64,000 bases of DNA from Caballeronia pedi. Lineage in GTDB: Bacteria; Pseudomonadota; Gammaproteobacteria; Burkholderiales; Burkholderiaceae. The position numbers and the translations under genes are program-made. Within the stretch, counting starts at the first letter, position 1; the number at the start of each line of letters is the position of its first letter. Positions 37,929 to 46,995 of the stretch are shown here, in pieces. The stretch is from contig NZ_FCOE02000011.1 in the NCBI RefSeq assembly GCF_001544915.2, positions 141,332 through 205,331 of the forward strand. The letters run 5' to 3'. The notes beneath the pieces were generated by a model. The model was given only the letters and a program-made list of their open reading frames with translations. It was not told where the DNA came from and ran no database searches.

Positions 37929-38894
37929 ATGACTGATCAAACATTGCACCCGACCACACGAACCGAGGCCGACGAAAGCGCCACGCCGCCCGCCATCGAG
38001 TTCAACGAAGTAAGGAAACACTACGGCGAACGCATCGTCGTCGACGGTCTCTCGTTCGATGTGCGCCCCGGCGAATGCTTCGGACTGCTCGGCCCGAACG
38101 GCGCGGGCAAGACGACGACGCTCAAGATGCTGCTCGGCATCACCTCGCCGGACAGCGGCGCGATCCGGCTCGTCGGCGAGCCGGTGCCCGCACGCGCCCG
38201 TTTCGCGCGCGAGCGCGTGGGCGTCGTGCCGCAGTTCGACAATCTCGATCCCGATTTCACGGTGCGCGAAAACCTGACCGTTTTCGGCCGCTACTTCGGC
38301 CTGACCGGCGCGCGCATGGACGCGCTCGTGCCTTCGCTGCTCGAATTCGCGCGGCTGGAGAGCAAGGCCGATGCGCGCGTCGGTGAACTGTCGGGCGGCA
38401 TGAAGCGGCGTCTCACGCTCGCGCGCGCGCTCGTCAACGATCCCGATGTCCTCGTCATGGACGAGCCGACCACCGGCCTCGATCCGCAGGCGCGGCATCT
38501 GATCTGGGAACGCCTGCGCTCGCTGCTCGCGCGCGGCAAGACGATCCTCCTCACGACGCACTTCATGGAAGAAGCCGAACGCCTCTGCGACAGGCTCTGC
38601 GTGATCGAGGAAGGCCGCAAGATCGCCGAGGGACGGCCGCGCGATCTCATCGGGTCGGTGATCGGCTCGGACGTGATCGAAATCTACGGCCCCGATCCGC
38701 AAGCCCTCGCCGCCGAGCTCGCGCCGTTGGTCGCGCGCATGGAGGTCAGCGGCGAAACGCTTTTCTGCTATGTCGACGACCCGCAGCCCGTGCATGCGCG
38801 CGTGAAGGGCCGCGCGGACGTGCGCTATCTGCATCGTCCGGCAAATCTCGAAGATGTGTTTTTGCGTCTCACCGGACGCGAGATGGTGGACTGA
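37929..38894 (+). CDS. NodI-like ABC exporter ATPase
   Basis: 321 residues from the ATG at 37929 (MTDQTLHPTTRTEADES); earlier in-frame ATGs cannot be excluded. Walker A GPNGAGKTT (55-63), signature LSGGMKRRL, Walker B VLVMDEPTTGLD, and NLEDVFLRLTGREM at the end, as in NodI and DrrA-type ATPases. It pairs with the permease starting 5 bases after its stop. In rhizobia NodIJ exports lipo-chitin oligosaccharides; no nod genes are nearby, so the substrate here is unknown. Confidence 0.9.
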   Translation: MTDQTLHPTTRTEADESATPPAIEFNEVRKHYGERIVVDGLSFDVRPGECFGLLGPNGAGKTTTLKMLLGITSPDSGAIRLVGEPVPARARFARERVGVVPQFDNLDPDFTVRENLTVFGRYFGLTGARMDALVPSLLEFARLESKADARVGELSGGMKRRLTLARALVNDPDVLVMDEPTTGLDPQARHLIWERLRSLLARGKTILLTTHFMEEAERLCDRLCVIEEGRKIAEGRPRDLIGSVIGSDVIEIYGPDPQALAAELAPLVARMEVSGETLFCYVDDPQPVHARVKGRADVRYLHRPANLEDVFLRLTGREMVD

Positions 38895-38898
38895 GTCA

Positions 38899-39753
38899 AT
38901 GGATACGCTCGATCAATCCCGCGTCGACAAGAAGCGCGCGCACAGGCCGCCGGCGCACGCGGAAAGCTTCACGCCGCTGTCCAGCGCGTTGCCCGCCAAC
39001 GGCACGCACTGGATGTCCGTATGGCTGCGCAACTATCTCGTGTGGAGAAAGCTCGCGATCGCCTCGATGATCGGCAATCTCGCCGATCCGATGATCTATC
39101 TCTTCGGCTTGGGACTTGGACTCGGCCTGATGGTCGGACACGTCGACGGCGTGTCGTATATCGCGTTTCTCGCGGCAGGCACGGCGGCGTCGAGCGTGAT
39201 GATGTCCGCGAGCTTCGAGGCGATGTACTCGGGCTTCTCGCGCATGCACGTGCAGCGCACGTGGGAAGCGATCATGCACACGCCGCTCACGCTCGGCGAT
39301 ATCGTGCTGGGCGAGATCGTCTGGGCCGCGAGCAAATCGGTGCTGTCGGGCGTGGCGATCATGGTCGTCGCGGGTGCGCTCGGCTATGCGAGCTTTCCGT
39401 CGATGCTGATCGCGCTGCCCGTCATCGTGCTCACGGGACTCGCGTTCGCCAGCGCCGCGATGGTCATCACCGCGCTCGCGCCGAGTTACGACTTCTTCAT
39501 GTTCTATCAGACGCTCGCGCTCACGCCGATGCTTCTGCTGTCCGGCGTGTTCTTTCCGATCGCGCAACTGCCCGCGCTGGCGCAGCACGTCACGCAGGTG
39601 CTGCCGCTCTTTCACGCGGTCGAACTGATTCGTCCCGCGATGCTCGGCCGCCCGTTCGACGGCCTGGCCGTGCACGTGCTCGTGCTGATCGCGTATGCGG
39701 TCGTGCCGTTCTTTCTCTGCGCGTGGCTATTCAGGCGGCGCATGATGAAGTGA
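38899..39753 (+). CDS. NodJ-like ABC-2 type permease
   Basis: 284 residues from the ATG at 38899. About six transmembrane segments after a polar N-terminus, with NLADPMIYLFGLGLGLG and the ABC-2 motif LLLSGVFFPIAQLP. It works with the preceding ATPase (5-base gap, same operon) to export an amphipathic molecule. The NodJ family is wide in betaproteobacteria outside symbiosis. A stem-loop terminator follows. Confidence 0.9.
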   Translation: MDTLDQSRVDKKRAHRPPAHAESFTPLSSALPANGTHWMSVWLRNYLVWRKLAIASMIGNLADPMIYLFGLGLGLGLMVGHVDGVSYIAFLAAGTAASSVMMSASFEAMYSGFSRMHVQRTWEAIMHTPLTLGDIVLGEIVWAASKSVLSGVAIMVVAGALGYASFPSMLIALPVIVLTGLAFASAAMVITALAPSYDFFMFYQTLALTPMLLLSGVFFPIAQLPALAQHVTQVLPLFHAVELIRPAMLGRPFDGLAVHVLVLIAYAVVPFFLCAWLFRRRMMK

Positions 39754-39762
39754 CAAATGACA

Positions 39763-39797
39763 AACGGCGATGGACTGCGAAGCCCATCGCCGTTTTC
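39763..39797. terminator. terminator between nodJ-like and gnd (possibly bidirectional)
   Basis: Stem AACGGCGATGG with CCATCGCCGTT across a 10-base loop, followed by TTTT on the plus strand. The minus side carries a weaker T run. It lies between convergent genes. Confidence 0.7.
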
Positions 39798-39817
39798 GCA
39801 TCGTCGACGAAACAGCG

Positions 39818-40798
39818 CTACTTCGCCGGAAACTCGTGGTGCCCGCCGAAGCCGAAGCGCATCGCGGAGAGCATGCGCTCGGGGAACGATTCGGCATCGC
39901 GCGAGCGGAAGCGCGTATAAAGCGCCGCCGACAAGACCTGCGCCGGCACCGCTTCCTCAATCGCCGCCTCGATGGTCCAGCGCCCTTCGCCGCTGTCCGC
40001 GACTTCCGTCGAGAAGCGTTCGAGCGTGCCATCGGTAGCGAGCGCGCCGGCGGTCAGATCGAGCAGCCACGACGACACCACGCTGCCGCGCCGCCATACT
40101 TCGGCGATATCCGCGAGATCGAGCGTATAGCGTTCGCCTTCCGCCAGATCCTTCGATTCCTTGTGCCTGAGGATGTGAAAGCCCTCGGCATACGCCTGCA
40201 TCAAACCGTACTCGATGCCGTTGTGCACCATCTTCACGAAGTGTCCCGAGCCGACCGGTCCGCAATGCATATAGCCGTTCTCGACGCGCGCATCGCGTCC
40301 TTCGCGTCCCGGCGTGGCGGGAATATCGCCGCGTCCGGGCGCGAGCGTCGCGAGAATCGGATCGAGCCGGCGCACGACTGCTTCGTCGCCGCCGATCATC
40401 ATGCAGTAGCCGCGCTCCAGTCCCCAGATGCCGCCCGAGGTGCCGACATCGACGTAATGAATGCCCTGCTCGCGCAACTGCGCGGCGCGCCGGATATCGT
40501 CCTTGTAGAAGCTGTTGCCGCCGTCGATGATCACGTCGTCCGCGCCGAGGATCTTGTGCAGATCATTCAGCGTGTCTTCGGTGATCTTGCCCGCGGGCAG
40601 CATCAGCCAGACGACGCGCGGCGCGGCCAGCTTCGCGACGAGATCGCCCAGATCCTTCGCGCCCGTCGCGCCTTCGCTGGCGAGCGCCTCGGTCGCCTGC
40701 GGGGCGTGGTCGTACACGACGCACGTGTGCCCGCCGCGCATCAGGCGCCGTCCGATGTTGCCGCCCATGCGTCCCAGTCCCACGATGCCGATCTGCAT
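39818..40798 (-). CDS. gnd: 6-phosphogluconate dehydrogenase, decarboxylating (short type)
   Basis: 326 residues, the short Gnd class rather than the 468-residue E. coli type. Rossmann motif GIVGLGRMGG (4-13); the second strand ends VVYD with D30, a residue that usually favours NAD over NADP. The segments DVGTSGGIWGLERGY and FVKMVHNGIEYG are typical. It makes ribulose 5-phosphate and CO2 in the pentose phosphate route. It lies 6 bases downstream of tkt on the same strand. Confidence 0.94.
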   Translation of the reverse strand: MQIGIVGLGRMGGNIGRRLMRGGHTCVVYDHAPQATEALASEGATGAKDLGDLVAKLAAPRVVWLMLPAGKITEDTLNDLHKILGADDVIIDGGNSFYKDDIRRAAQLREQGIHYVDVGTSGGIWGLERGYCMMIGGDEAVVRRLDPILATLAPGRGDIPATPGREGRDARVENGYMHCGPVGSGHFVKMVHNGIEYGLMQAYAEGFHILRHKESKDLAEGERYTLDLADIAEVWRRGSVVSSWLLDLTAGALATDGTLERFSTEVADSGEGRWTIEAAIEEAVPAQVLSAALYTRFRSRDAESFPERMLSAMRFGFGGHHEFPAK

Positions 40799-40804
40799 GA
40801 TTAT

Positions 40805-42898
40805 TTACTCCTTGCCGTTGGATTTCACGCGCGCGATCTGCTTCTTCGCTTCTTCGTAGACGCGCTCCGGCGTGAAGCCGAATTTCGTCTTGAGCGCCTT
40901 CAATGGCGCCGACGCGCCGAACGTGTGCATCACGATCTGCGATCCCAGGCGGCCGACGTAGCGATCCCAGCCGAGCGTCGCGGCCTGCTCGACACACACG
41001 CGAGCGTTCACGTCCGGCGGCAGCACCGAGTCCTTGTACGCCTGATCCTGCTTCTCGAAGATGTCCCATGACGGCATCGACACGACGCGCGCCGCGATGC
41101 CTTCGGCCTTCAGCTTCTCGTATGCCTCGACGCACAGCGACACTTCGCTGCCGGTCGCGAGCAGCAGCACTTCGGGCTTCTTGCCGCCTGCGGTATCGGC
41201 GAGCACGTACGCGCCGCGCTTCACGCCATCGGCCGATGCGTATTTCTCGCGATCGAAGGTCGGCAGCGGCTGGCGCGTCAGCACGATGCACGACGGCTCC
41301 TTCGGATGCGACAGCGCGACGCGCCACACTTCTGCCACTTCGTTCGCATCGGCGGGACGCAGCGTGGAGAGGCCCGGCACGCCGCGCAAGGAAGCCAGTT
41401 GCTCGATCGGCTGATGCGTCGGTCCGTCTTCACCGACGCCGATCGAATCGTGCGTGAACACGTAGATCACCGGCACTTCCATGATCGCGGAGAGGCGGAT
41501 CGGCGGCTTCATGTAATCGCTGAAGATCAGGAACGTCGATCCATACGGCCGCAGTCCGGACAGCGCGAGGCCGTTGCAGACCGCGCCCATGCCGTGCTCG
41601 CGAATCCCGAAGTGCAGATTGCGCCCGCTGTAGCTGTCGTGTTCGAAGCTGCCCGCGCCCTCGAACTTGAGGTTCGTCTTGGTCGAAGGCGACAGATCCG
41701 CCGAGCCGCCGATCAGCCAGGGCAGGCGCGGCGCGATCGCGTTGAGCACCTTGCCCGACGAGTCGCGCGTCGCGATGCCCTTTTCGTCCGGCTCGAAGGT
41801 GGGAATATCGGCGTCCCAGCCTTCAGGCAGCTTGTTCTGGAGCATCAGCCACGCTTCTTTCGCGAGTTCCGGATTCGACTTCTCGTAGGCGTCGAAGCGC
41901 TGCTTCCACTCGGCGTGCAGCTTCTTGCCGCGCGCGCCCATGCCGTCGGCGAAATGCTGCATGACGCCGTCGGGCACGTAAAACTGCTTGTCCTCGGGCC
42001 AGCCGTAGAACTTCTTCGCGAGCTTGATTTCGTCCTCGCCGAGCGGCTCGCCGTGCGCGCCGGACGTGTCCTGCTTGTGCGGCGCGCCCCAGCCAATGAT
42101 GCTCTTCACGACGATCAGCGTCGGCTTGTCGGTGTGGGACTTCGCCTTGTTGATGGCGTCTTCGAGCGCGCTGGCGTCGTTGGCGTCGTCTACGTGCAGC
42201 GTGTGCCAGTTGTAGCCGTGAAAGCGCGCTTCGACATCGTCGCTGTAGGCGAGGTCCGTGTGACCTTCGATGGTGATGCGGTTGCTGTCGTAGATCCAGA
42301 TGAGGTTCGACAGCCGCAGATGCCCCGCGAGCGACGCCGCTTCGTGCGATACGCCTTCCATCATGTCGCCGTCGCCACACAGCGCGTAGACGCGGTAATC
42401 GAAGATTGCGTCCTTGCCCTTGTTGAAGTGGGCTTCCTTCCAGCGCGCGGCCATCGCCATGCCGACGCTGTTGCCGAGACCCTGCCCGAGCGGGCCGGTC
42501 GTCGTTTCGACGCCGGTCGTCATGCGGTATTCCGGGTGGCCCGGCGTCTTGCTGTCGAGTTGGCGGAAATGCTCGATGTCGTCGAGCGACACCGCGGGCT
42601 TGCCGGTCGGCTTGCCGTCCTGGCCGAATTCCTTCACGCCCGCCAGATGCAGCAGCGAATACAGCAGCATCGACGCGTGACCGACCGACAGCACGAAGCG
42701 GTCGCGATTCGGCCAAAGCGGCGCGTCAGGATCGTAACGGAGATGGTTCTGCCAGAGATGGAAGGCGACGGGCGCGAGCGCCATCGGCGTGCCGGGGTGG
42801 CCGGAATTGGCCTTTTGCACGGCGTCCATCGAGAGAGTACGGATGGTGTCGATCGTCAGACGATCGAGATCTTTGGCCTGCGGTGTTGCTTGAGACAT
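40805..42898 (-). CDS. tkt: transketolase
   Basis: 697 residues from the ATG at 42898 (MSQATPQAKDLDRLTIDTIRTLSMDAVQKANSGHPG). ThDP enzyme: GHPGTPM near the N-terminus, the cofactor motif from GDGDMMEG to about N, and the C-terminal EQAATLGWDRYVG. It transfers two-carbon units between pentose phosphates and also serves carbon fixation. It precedes gnd by 6 bases, forming a two-gene pentose phosphate unit. GAGTCG with weak Shine-Dalgarno character precedes the start. Confidence 0.97.
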   Translation of the reverse strand: MSQATPQAKDLDRLTIDTIRTLSMDAVQKANSGHPGTPMALAPVAFHLWQNHLRYDPDAPLWPNRDRFVLSVGHASMLLYSLLHLAGVKEFGQDGKPTGKPAVSLDDIEHFRQLDSKTPGHPEYRMTTGVETTTGPLGQGLGNSVGMAMAARWKEAHFNKGKDAIFDYRVYALCGDGDMMEGVSHEAASLAGHLRLSNLIWIYDSNRITIEGHTDLAYSDDVEARFHGYNWHTLHVDDANDASALEDAINKAKSHTDKPTLIVVKSIIGWGAPHKQDTSGAHGEPLGEDEIKLAKKFYGWPEDKQFYVPDGVMQHFADGMGARGKKLHAEWKQRFDAYEKSNPELAKEAWLMLQNKLPEGWDADIPTFEPDEKGIATRDSSGKVLNAIAPRLPWLIGGSADLSPSTKTNLKFEGAGSFEHDSYSGRNLHFGIREHGMGAVCNGLALSGLRPYGSTFLIFSDYMKPPIRLSAIMEVPVIYVFTHDSIGVGEDGPTHQPIEQLASLRGVPGLSTLRPADANEVAEVWRVALSHPKEPSCIVLTRQPLPTFDREKYASADGVKRGAYVLADTAGGKKPEVLLLATGSEVSLCVEAYEKLKAEGIAARVVSMPSWDIFEKQDQAYKDSVLPPDVNARVCVEQAATLGWDRYVGRLGSQIVMHTFGASAPLKALKTKFGFTPERVYEEAKKQIARVKSNGKE

Positions 42899-43161
42899 GA
42901 GCGACGACTCCTTTGCAAAGAGCGCGCTGTGGCGAAAGGCGCCGCAGCGGGCAACCAGGACCATCGAGCAAGTGTAGTGCCTTGCAGCCGGCACCGCACG
43001 GCGAGTATTGCGAGGGGCGCGCCGTGCCGCATCACGGCGGCACGACAGACAAACGGATGCGGTTTCAGAAGATGGGATGACCCGCCGCACGAACGTCAAT
43101 GCTGACACATTCGGGGCCAGCCCATCCGATTCTTCGACAAATCGTTGACCGGACAGGGAAT

Positions 43162-44214
43162 TCAGGGCGCCGGATTCGGCTGGCGTTCGTGCAGTGCTTC
43201 GATTTCGGCCAGAATTTCCTCCGACAGTTCCACGTTCACGCTATCGATGTTCTCCTTCAGTTGCGGCATCGACGTCGCGCCGATCAACGTGCTCGTCGTG
43301 AACGGCCGCGTGTTGACGAACGCGAGCGCGAGTTGCGTGGGCGTCAGGCCGTGACGCTTCGCCAGTTCGACATACGACGAGATTGCCGCGACTGCCTGCG
43401 GCTTGCTGTAACGCTGAAAACGTTCGTACAGCGTGATGCGCGCGCCGGCCGGACGTGCGCCGCCTTCGTACTTGCCCGACAGCCAGCCGAACGCAAGCGG
43501 CGAGTACGCGAGCAGCCCGACGCCTTCCTGGTGCGTGAACTCGGACAGCCCGAGTTCATACGTGCGGTTCACGAGACTGTACGGATTCTGAATGCTGACG
43601 ATCTTCGGCAGGCCCACTTTCTCTGCCGCGCGCAGAAACTGCGCGACGCCCCACGGCGTTTCGTTCGACACGCCCACATAGCGGATCTTGCCCGCCTTCA
43701 CGATCTCCGCGAGCGCGGCGAGGGTTTCCTCGATCGGCACCGTGTACTCGTCTTCGAGATACGGATAGTTCGGGCGTCCGAAGGTCATCGTGCTGCGGTC
43801 CGGCCAGTGCAGCTGATACAGATCGACGTAATCGGTTTGCAGGCGCTTCAGGCTGCCGTCGATGGCCTCGTTCAGATTCTTGCGATCGAACTGGTTGCCC
43901 GCGCCGCGAATGTGCCGCGGATTGTGCGGCTGACGCGCGGGCCCGGCGATCTTCGTCGCCAGCACGATGTCCGCGCGCTTCGCAGCGTTCTTCGCGAGCC
44001 ACGTACCGATATATTCCTCCGTGCGGCCCTGCGTTTCGGGGCGCGGCGGCACCGGGTACATTTCGGCGGCATCGATCAGATTCACGCCCTGAGCGAGCGC
44101 ATAGCCGATCTGCTCGTGCGCGTCGCTTTCCGTGTTCTGCTCGCCCCAGGTCATGGTGCCGAGCCCGATCAGACTCACGTCGACACCCGAATCACCCAGT
44201 TTCCGAAACTTCAT
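43162..44214 (-). CDS. aldo/keto reductase, Tas-like
   Basis: 350 residues. TIM-barrel AKR with the catalytic tetrad visible: D48 and Y53 in NLIDAAEMYP, K88 in LATKI, H136 in YQLHWPDR. The PVPPRPETQG insertion after the tyrosine and overall length match E. coli Tas. NADPH-dependent carbonyl reduction; the physiological substrate is unknown. Divergent from the MFS gene 167 bases away. Confidence 0.92.
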   Translation of the reverse strand: MKFRKLGDSGVDVSLIGLGTMTWGEQNTESDAHEQIGYALAQGVNLIDAAEMYPVPPRPETQGRTEEYIGTWLAKNAAKRADIVLATKIAGPARQPHNPRHIRGAGNQFDRKNLNEAIDGSLKRLQTDYVDLYQLHWPDRSTMTFGRPNYPYLEDEYTVPIEETLAALAEIVKAGKIRYVGVSNETPWGVAQFLRAAEKVGLPKIVSIQNPYSLVNRTYELGLSEFTHQEGVGLLAYSPLAFGWLSGKYEGGARPAGARITLYERFQRYSKPQAVAAISSYVELAKRHGLTPTQLALAFVNTRPFTTSTLIGATSMPQLKENIDSVNVELSEEILAEIEALHERQPNPAP

Positions 44215-44380
44215 TGCTCAGTCCTCTTGTTGGCGTAGTGTTTGCGCGCTGTCGGCGCATTGTCGGAAATGCTGCTTGGCTGGTTTTCCGGCAATCGCAA
44301 AAACTACCATAGCCGCGAAAGGTCTGCTCTCGCGGCTAGAATGGCAGGCTTCCAATACCTCAGGCAGGAGCGCGTCACCG

Positions 44381-45805
44381 ATGCCGTCTGCAAGTGTCAG
44401 CGAGAACAAAGGCTCGTCGCTCATCGTCATGCTGGTCGCGGCAACCTTCTTCATGGAGAACCTCGACGGCACGATCATCGCCACCGCCTTGCCGCAGATG
44501 GCGCGCTCGTTCAACGTGCATCCCGCCGACATGAGCCTCGGCATCACGGCCTATCTGCTCACGCTCGCCGTCTTCATTCCGATTTCCGGCTGGGCCGCCG
44601 ACCGCTTCGGCCTGCGTACCGTGTTCGCGAGCGCGATCGCGGTGTTCACGGCGGCGTCCGTGCTGTGCGCGACGACTTCGACCCTGCCGGCCTTCGCCGC
44701 GGCGCGCGTGCTGCAAGGCATCGGCGGCGCGATGATGGTGCCGGTCGGACGCCTCGCCGTGCTGCGCGCGACGCCCAAGGAAGGCCTGATGCGCGCGATC
44801 GCGATCATCACCTGGCCGGGCCTCGTCGCTCCGGTGATCGGCCCGCCGCTCGGCGGTTTCATCACGACCTACTCGTCGTGGCGCTGGATCTTCTATCTGA
44901 ACGTGCCGCTCGGTCTGATCGGCCTGCTGCTGACGCTGCGCTACATCGGCAACGAACGCGAGGACGCGACGCGCCGCTTCGACCTGCCGGGTTTCGCGCT
45001 GTGCGGCATCGCGTGCACGACGCTGCTCTACGCGATGGAACTGATCGGCCGCAGCGACGCCGACTGGACCCTGGTGGGCGTGCTGGTCGCGGTGGGCGTG
45101 GTGTCGGGTATCGCGTCGTACTGGCATCTGCGGCGCGCGACGCAGCCGGTCGTCGATCTGTCGGCGCTGAAGGTGAAGACGTTCGCCGTGTCGATGACCG
45201 GCGGGTCGCTCTTTCGCATCGCGATCAGCGCGGCGCCGTTCCTGTTGCCGCTGATGTTCCAGGTCGGCTTCGGCATGAACGCGTTCGAATCCGGCCTGCT
45301 CACGCTCGCCGTGTTCGCGGGCAATCTGTCGATGAAACTCGTCACCACGCCCGTGATGCGCCAGTTCGGCTTCCGGTCGGTGCTGATCGTGAACGGCGTG
45401 CTCGCCGCCTTGTCGCTCGCCGCGATGAGCCTGCTCACGCCGACGACGCCCACACTCGTGATCGTCGTCGTGCTGTTTCTGAGCGGCTTGTCGCGTTCGT
45501 TGCAGTTCACGGCGCTGAACACGCTGAGTTTCGCCGATGTGCCGAAAGCGCAGATGAGCGGCGCATCGGCGCTGTCCAGCACGCTCTTTCAGATGACGAT
45601 GGGCATCGGCGTCGCGATCGGGGCGATCGCGCTGCGCATCGGCGAGTGGTTCCACGGGCACGACGCCCATTCGATCGGGCCGGAAGATTTCAGCGTCGCG
45701 TTTCTGATCGTCGCGTTGGTGGGGCTGGTCGGCGTGGTGGATCTCTTCGGGCTCGCGAAGGACGCGGGGGCGCTGGTTTCGGGGCATCGAAAGCCGAAGG
45801 CGTGA
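44381..45805 (+). CDS. MFS transporter, DHA2-like (multidrug efflux type)
   Basis: 474 residues from the ATG at 44381, which has CAGGAG just upstream; longer frames lack homology. The first helix carries FFMENLDGTIIATALPQMA, the drug:proton antiporter-2 motif, and motif A is WAADRFGLRTVF. About 13-14 hydrophobic segments. It probably exports a toxic compound by proton antiport. Single gene with no membrane-fusion partner, so inner-membrane efflux only. Confidence 0.9.
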   Translation: MPSASVSENKGSSLIVMLVAATFFMENLDGTIIATALPQMARSFNVHPADMSLGITAYLLTLAVFIPISGWAADRFGLRTVFASAIAVFTAASVLCATTSTLPAFAAARVLQGIGGAMMVPVGRLAVLRATPKEGLMRAIAIITWPGLVAPVIGPPLGGFITTYSSWRWIFYLNVPLGLIGLLLTLRYIGNEREDATRRFDLPGFALCGIACTTLLYAMELIGRSDADWTLVGVLVAVGVVSGIASYWHLRRATQPVVDLSALKVKTFAVSMTGGSLFRIAISAAPFLLPLMFQVGFGMNAFESGLLTLAVFAGNLSMKLVTTPVMRQFGFRSVLIVNGVLAALSLAAMSLLTPTTPTLVIVVVLFLSGLSRSLQFTALNTLSFADVPKAQMSGASALSSTLFQMTMGIGVAIGAIALRIGEWFHGHDAHSIGPEDFSVAFLIVALVGLVGVVDLFGLAKDAGALVSGHRKPKA

Positions 45806-45859
45806 CGATTTCATGACGCGAAGGCTCAAGCCTTCGCCGCGCCTGCCGTAATCCCGCGT

Positions 45860-46057
45860 ATGAACTCCCACACCCTCGACGCCCTGTCCGCCCTGACCGA
45901 AACGGTCGCCGCCATCCGCCACGCGCGCGGCCTCAAGAATCCGCACGATTTCCCGGAAGGCTCGCCCGACCGCCAGCGCGTCGCCGACGCCTTCGCCGAC
46001 GACTTCCTGCGCGCGCTAGACGCGGAGCCGAGCATCGGCGCGTGGTGGCCTATCTGA
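45860..46057 (+). CDS. small hypothetical protein (65 aa)
   Basis: Starts at ATG 45860 and reads MNSHTLDALSALTETVAAIRHARG, ending ALDAEPSIGAWWPI. Likely mostly helical and soluble. No clear ribosome site: the sequence just upstream is GTAATCCCGCGT. It lies between the MFS gene and the exported cluster and has chromosomal codon usage. Unrecognised; it may be a chance frame. Confidence 0.4.
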   Translation: MNSHTLDALSALTETVAAIRHARGLKNPHDFPEGSPDRQRVADAFADDFLRALDAEPSIGAWWPI

Positions 46058-46231
46058 CGAATTGGGCAACGTAGCGGCATCGTTTACAGCGATCCGCGTA
46101 AGCCGATTCCCCGAATCGACATCTTCTGAGTCAAGTTTTGCTATTTGGCGAAACGTTTGCGCGCGGCCATCAAGTCGCGCTCACGCGCGCCGACAACTCG
46201 CATATAGCCATGACTCAATCAGGAGATGCCA

Positions 46232-46615
46232 GTGAAGTGGGTAGCGTCACTTTTTGCCATCGTCGTTGCAGTCGCCGTGACCGGCTGCGCGCCGATGCCC
46301 GCGGCCAGCACGGCCCAGATCGACAAGCAGGCGGCGTCCGCCGAGATCGTCCGTTTCGAGATTCCCGCCGACGCGCTCGGCGCGCGCGATGCGCAACTCA
46401 CCGCGATCCTCGCGAAAGCCGGTGCGCTCGCGGCCGCGCAAAAGCAGCCGACGACCATCCTCGTCACGGCGCTCGCGCAAGACTTCCCCTATCTCAATCA
46501 GGCGATCTGGAAAGGCGTGCCGGCCCGCCATACGGTCAGGCTCAGCCTGGAAAACCTCACTGCCGGCGCGCGACAGCCATACAGCGTGGCCATCAAGCCG
46601 ACTCAGGGAGGCTGA
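46232..46615 (+). CDS. small lipoprotein (unknown), first of exported cluster
   Basis: 127 residues from GTG 46232. The AGGAG at 46221-46225 lies 6 bases from this GTG but abuts the ATG at 46226, so GTG is the better start. Type II signal peptide with lipobox AVTGC (C19). The mature part has a short beta-rich segment, TILVTALAQDFPYLNQAIWKG and TVRLSLENL. No known domain recognised. It is followed after 4 bases by another exported protein gene and then a lytic transglycosylase. Confidence 0.7.
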   Translation: MKWVASLFAIVVAVAVTGCAPMPAASTAQIDKQAASAEIVRFEIPADALGARDAQLTAILAKAGALAAAQKQPTTILVTALAQDFPYLNQAIWKGVPARHTVRLSLENLTAGARQPYSVAIKPTQGG

Positions 46616-46619
46616 CGCG

Positions 46620-46958
46620 ATGCGCCCAATGCTCATTCTTTGCGCCGGCATGCTCGTCACGTCGGGCGCCTTCGCCGGCCCGCTCGACGTGAGCGCGCCC
46701 GCGTCCGTGCAGACGCTCGCCGCGCTCGGCCCGGCCGTGCAGAAGGTCTATCCGCCTCTACCCACGCTCGCGATGCTGCCGCCGGCAAGCGATGACGACG
46801 ACGCGCCCGTCAAATCCGCGAGCAAGAAAGGCAAGAAGCCGCGCCGCGCCGCCGATTGCAAATGCAATGGCCCGGAGCCGCGCCTCGTGGTGTCCGACGA
46901 ATCGCGCACGTATCTGAAGGACGTCGAACGCCGTATCGACACCGCGCTCGCGCAGTAA
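46620..46958 (+). CDS. small exported protein (unknown), second of exported cluster
   Basis: 112 residues from ATG 46620. Sec signal peptide MRPMLILCAGMLVTSGAFA, probable cut after A19. The mature chain has a Pro-rich stretch (VYPPLPTLAMLPPA), an acidic SDDDD followed by a Lys-rich KKGKKPRRA, a CKC pair, and a helical end (SRTYLKDVERRIDTALAQ). GGGAG lies 7 bases upstream. Tight spacing to the lipoprotein gene (4 bases) and to the transglycosylase gene (37 bases) suggests one operon. Function unknown. Confidence 0.65.
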   Translation: MRPMLILCAGMLVTSGAFAGPLDVSAPASVQTLAALGPAVQKVYPPLPTLAMLPPASDDDDAPVKSASKKGKKPRRAADCKCNGPEPRLVVSDESRTYLKDVERRIDTALAQ

Positions 46959-46995
46959 GCCGCCCCTCGTTCATTTCCCGAAGGAGCCACGCTTC

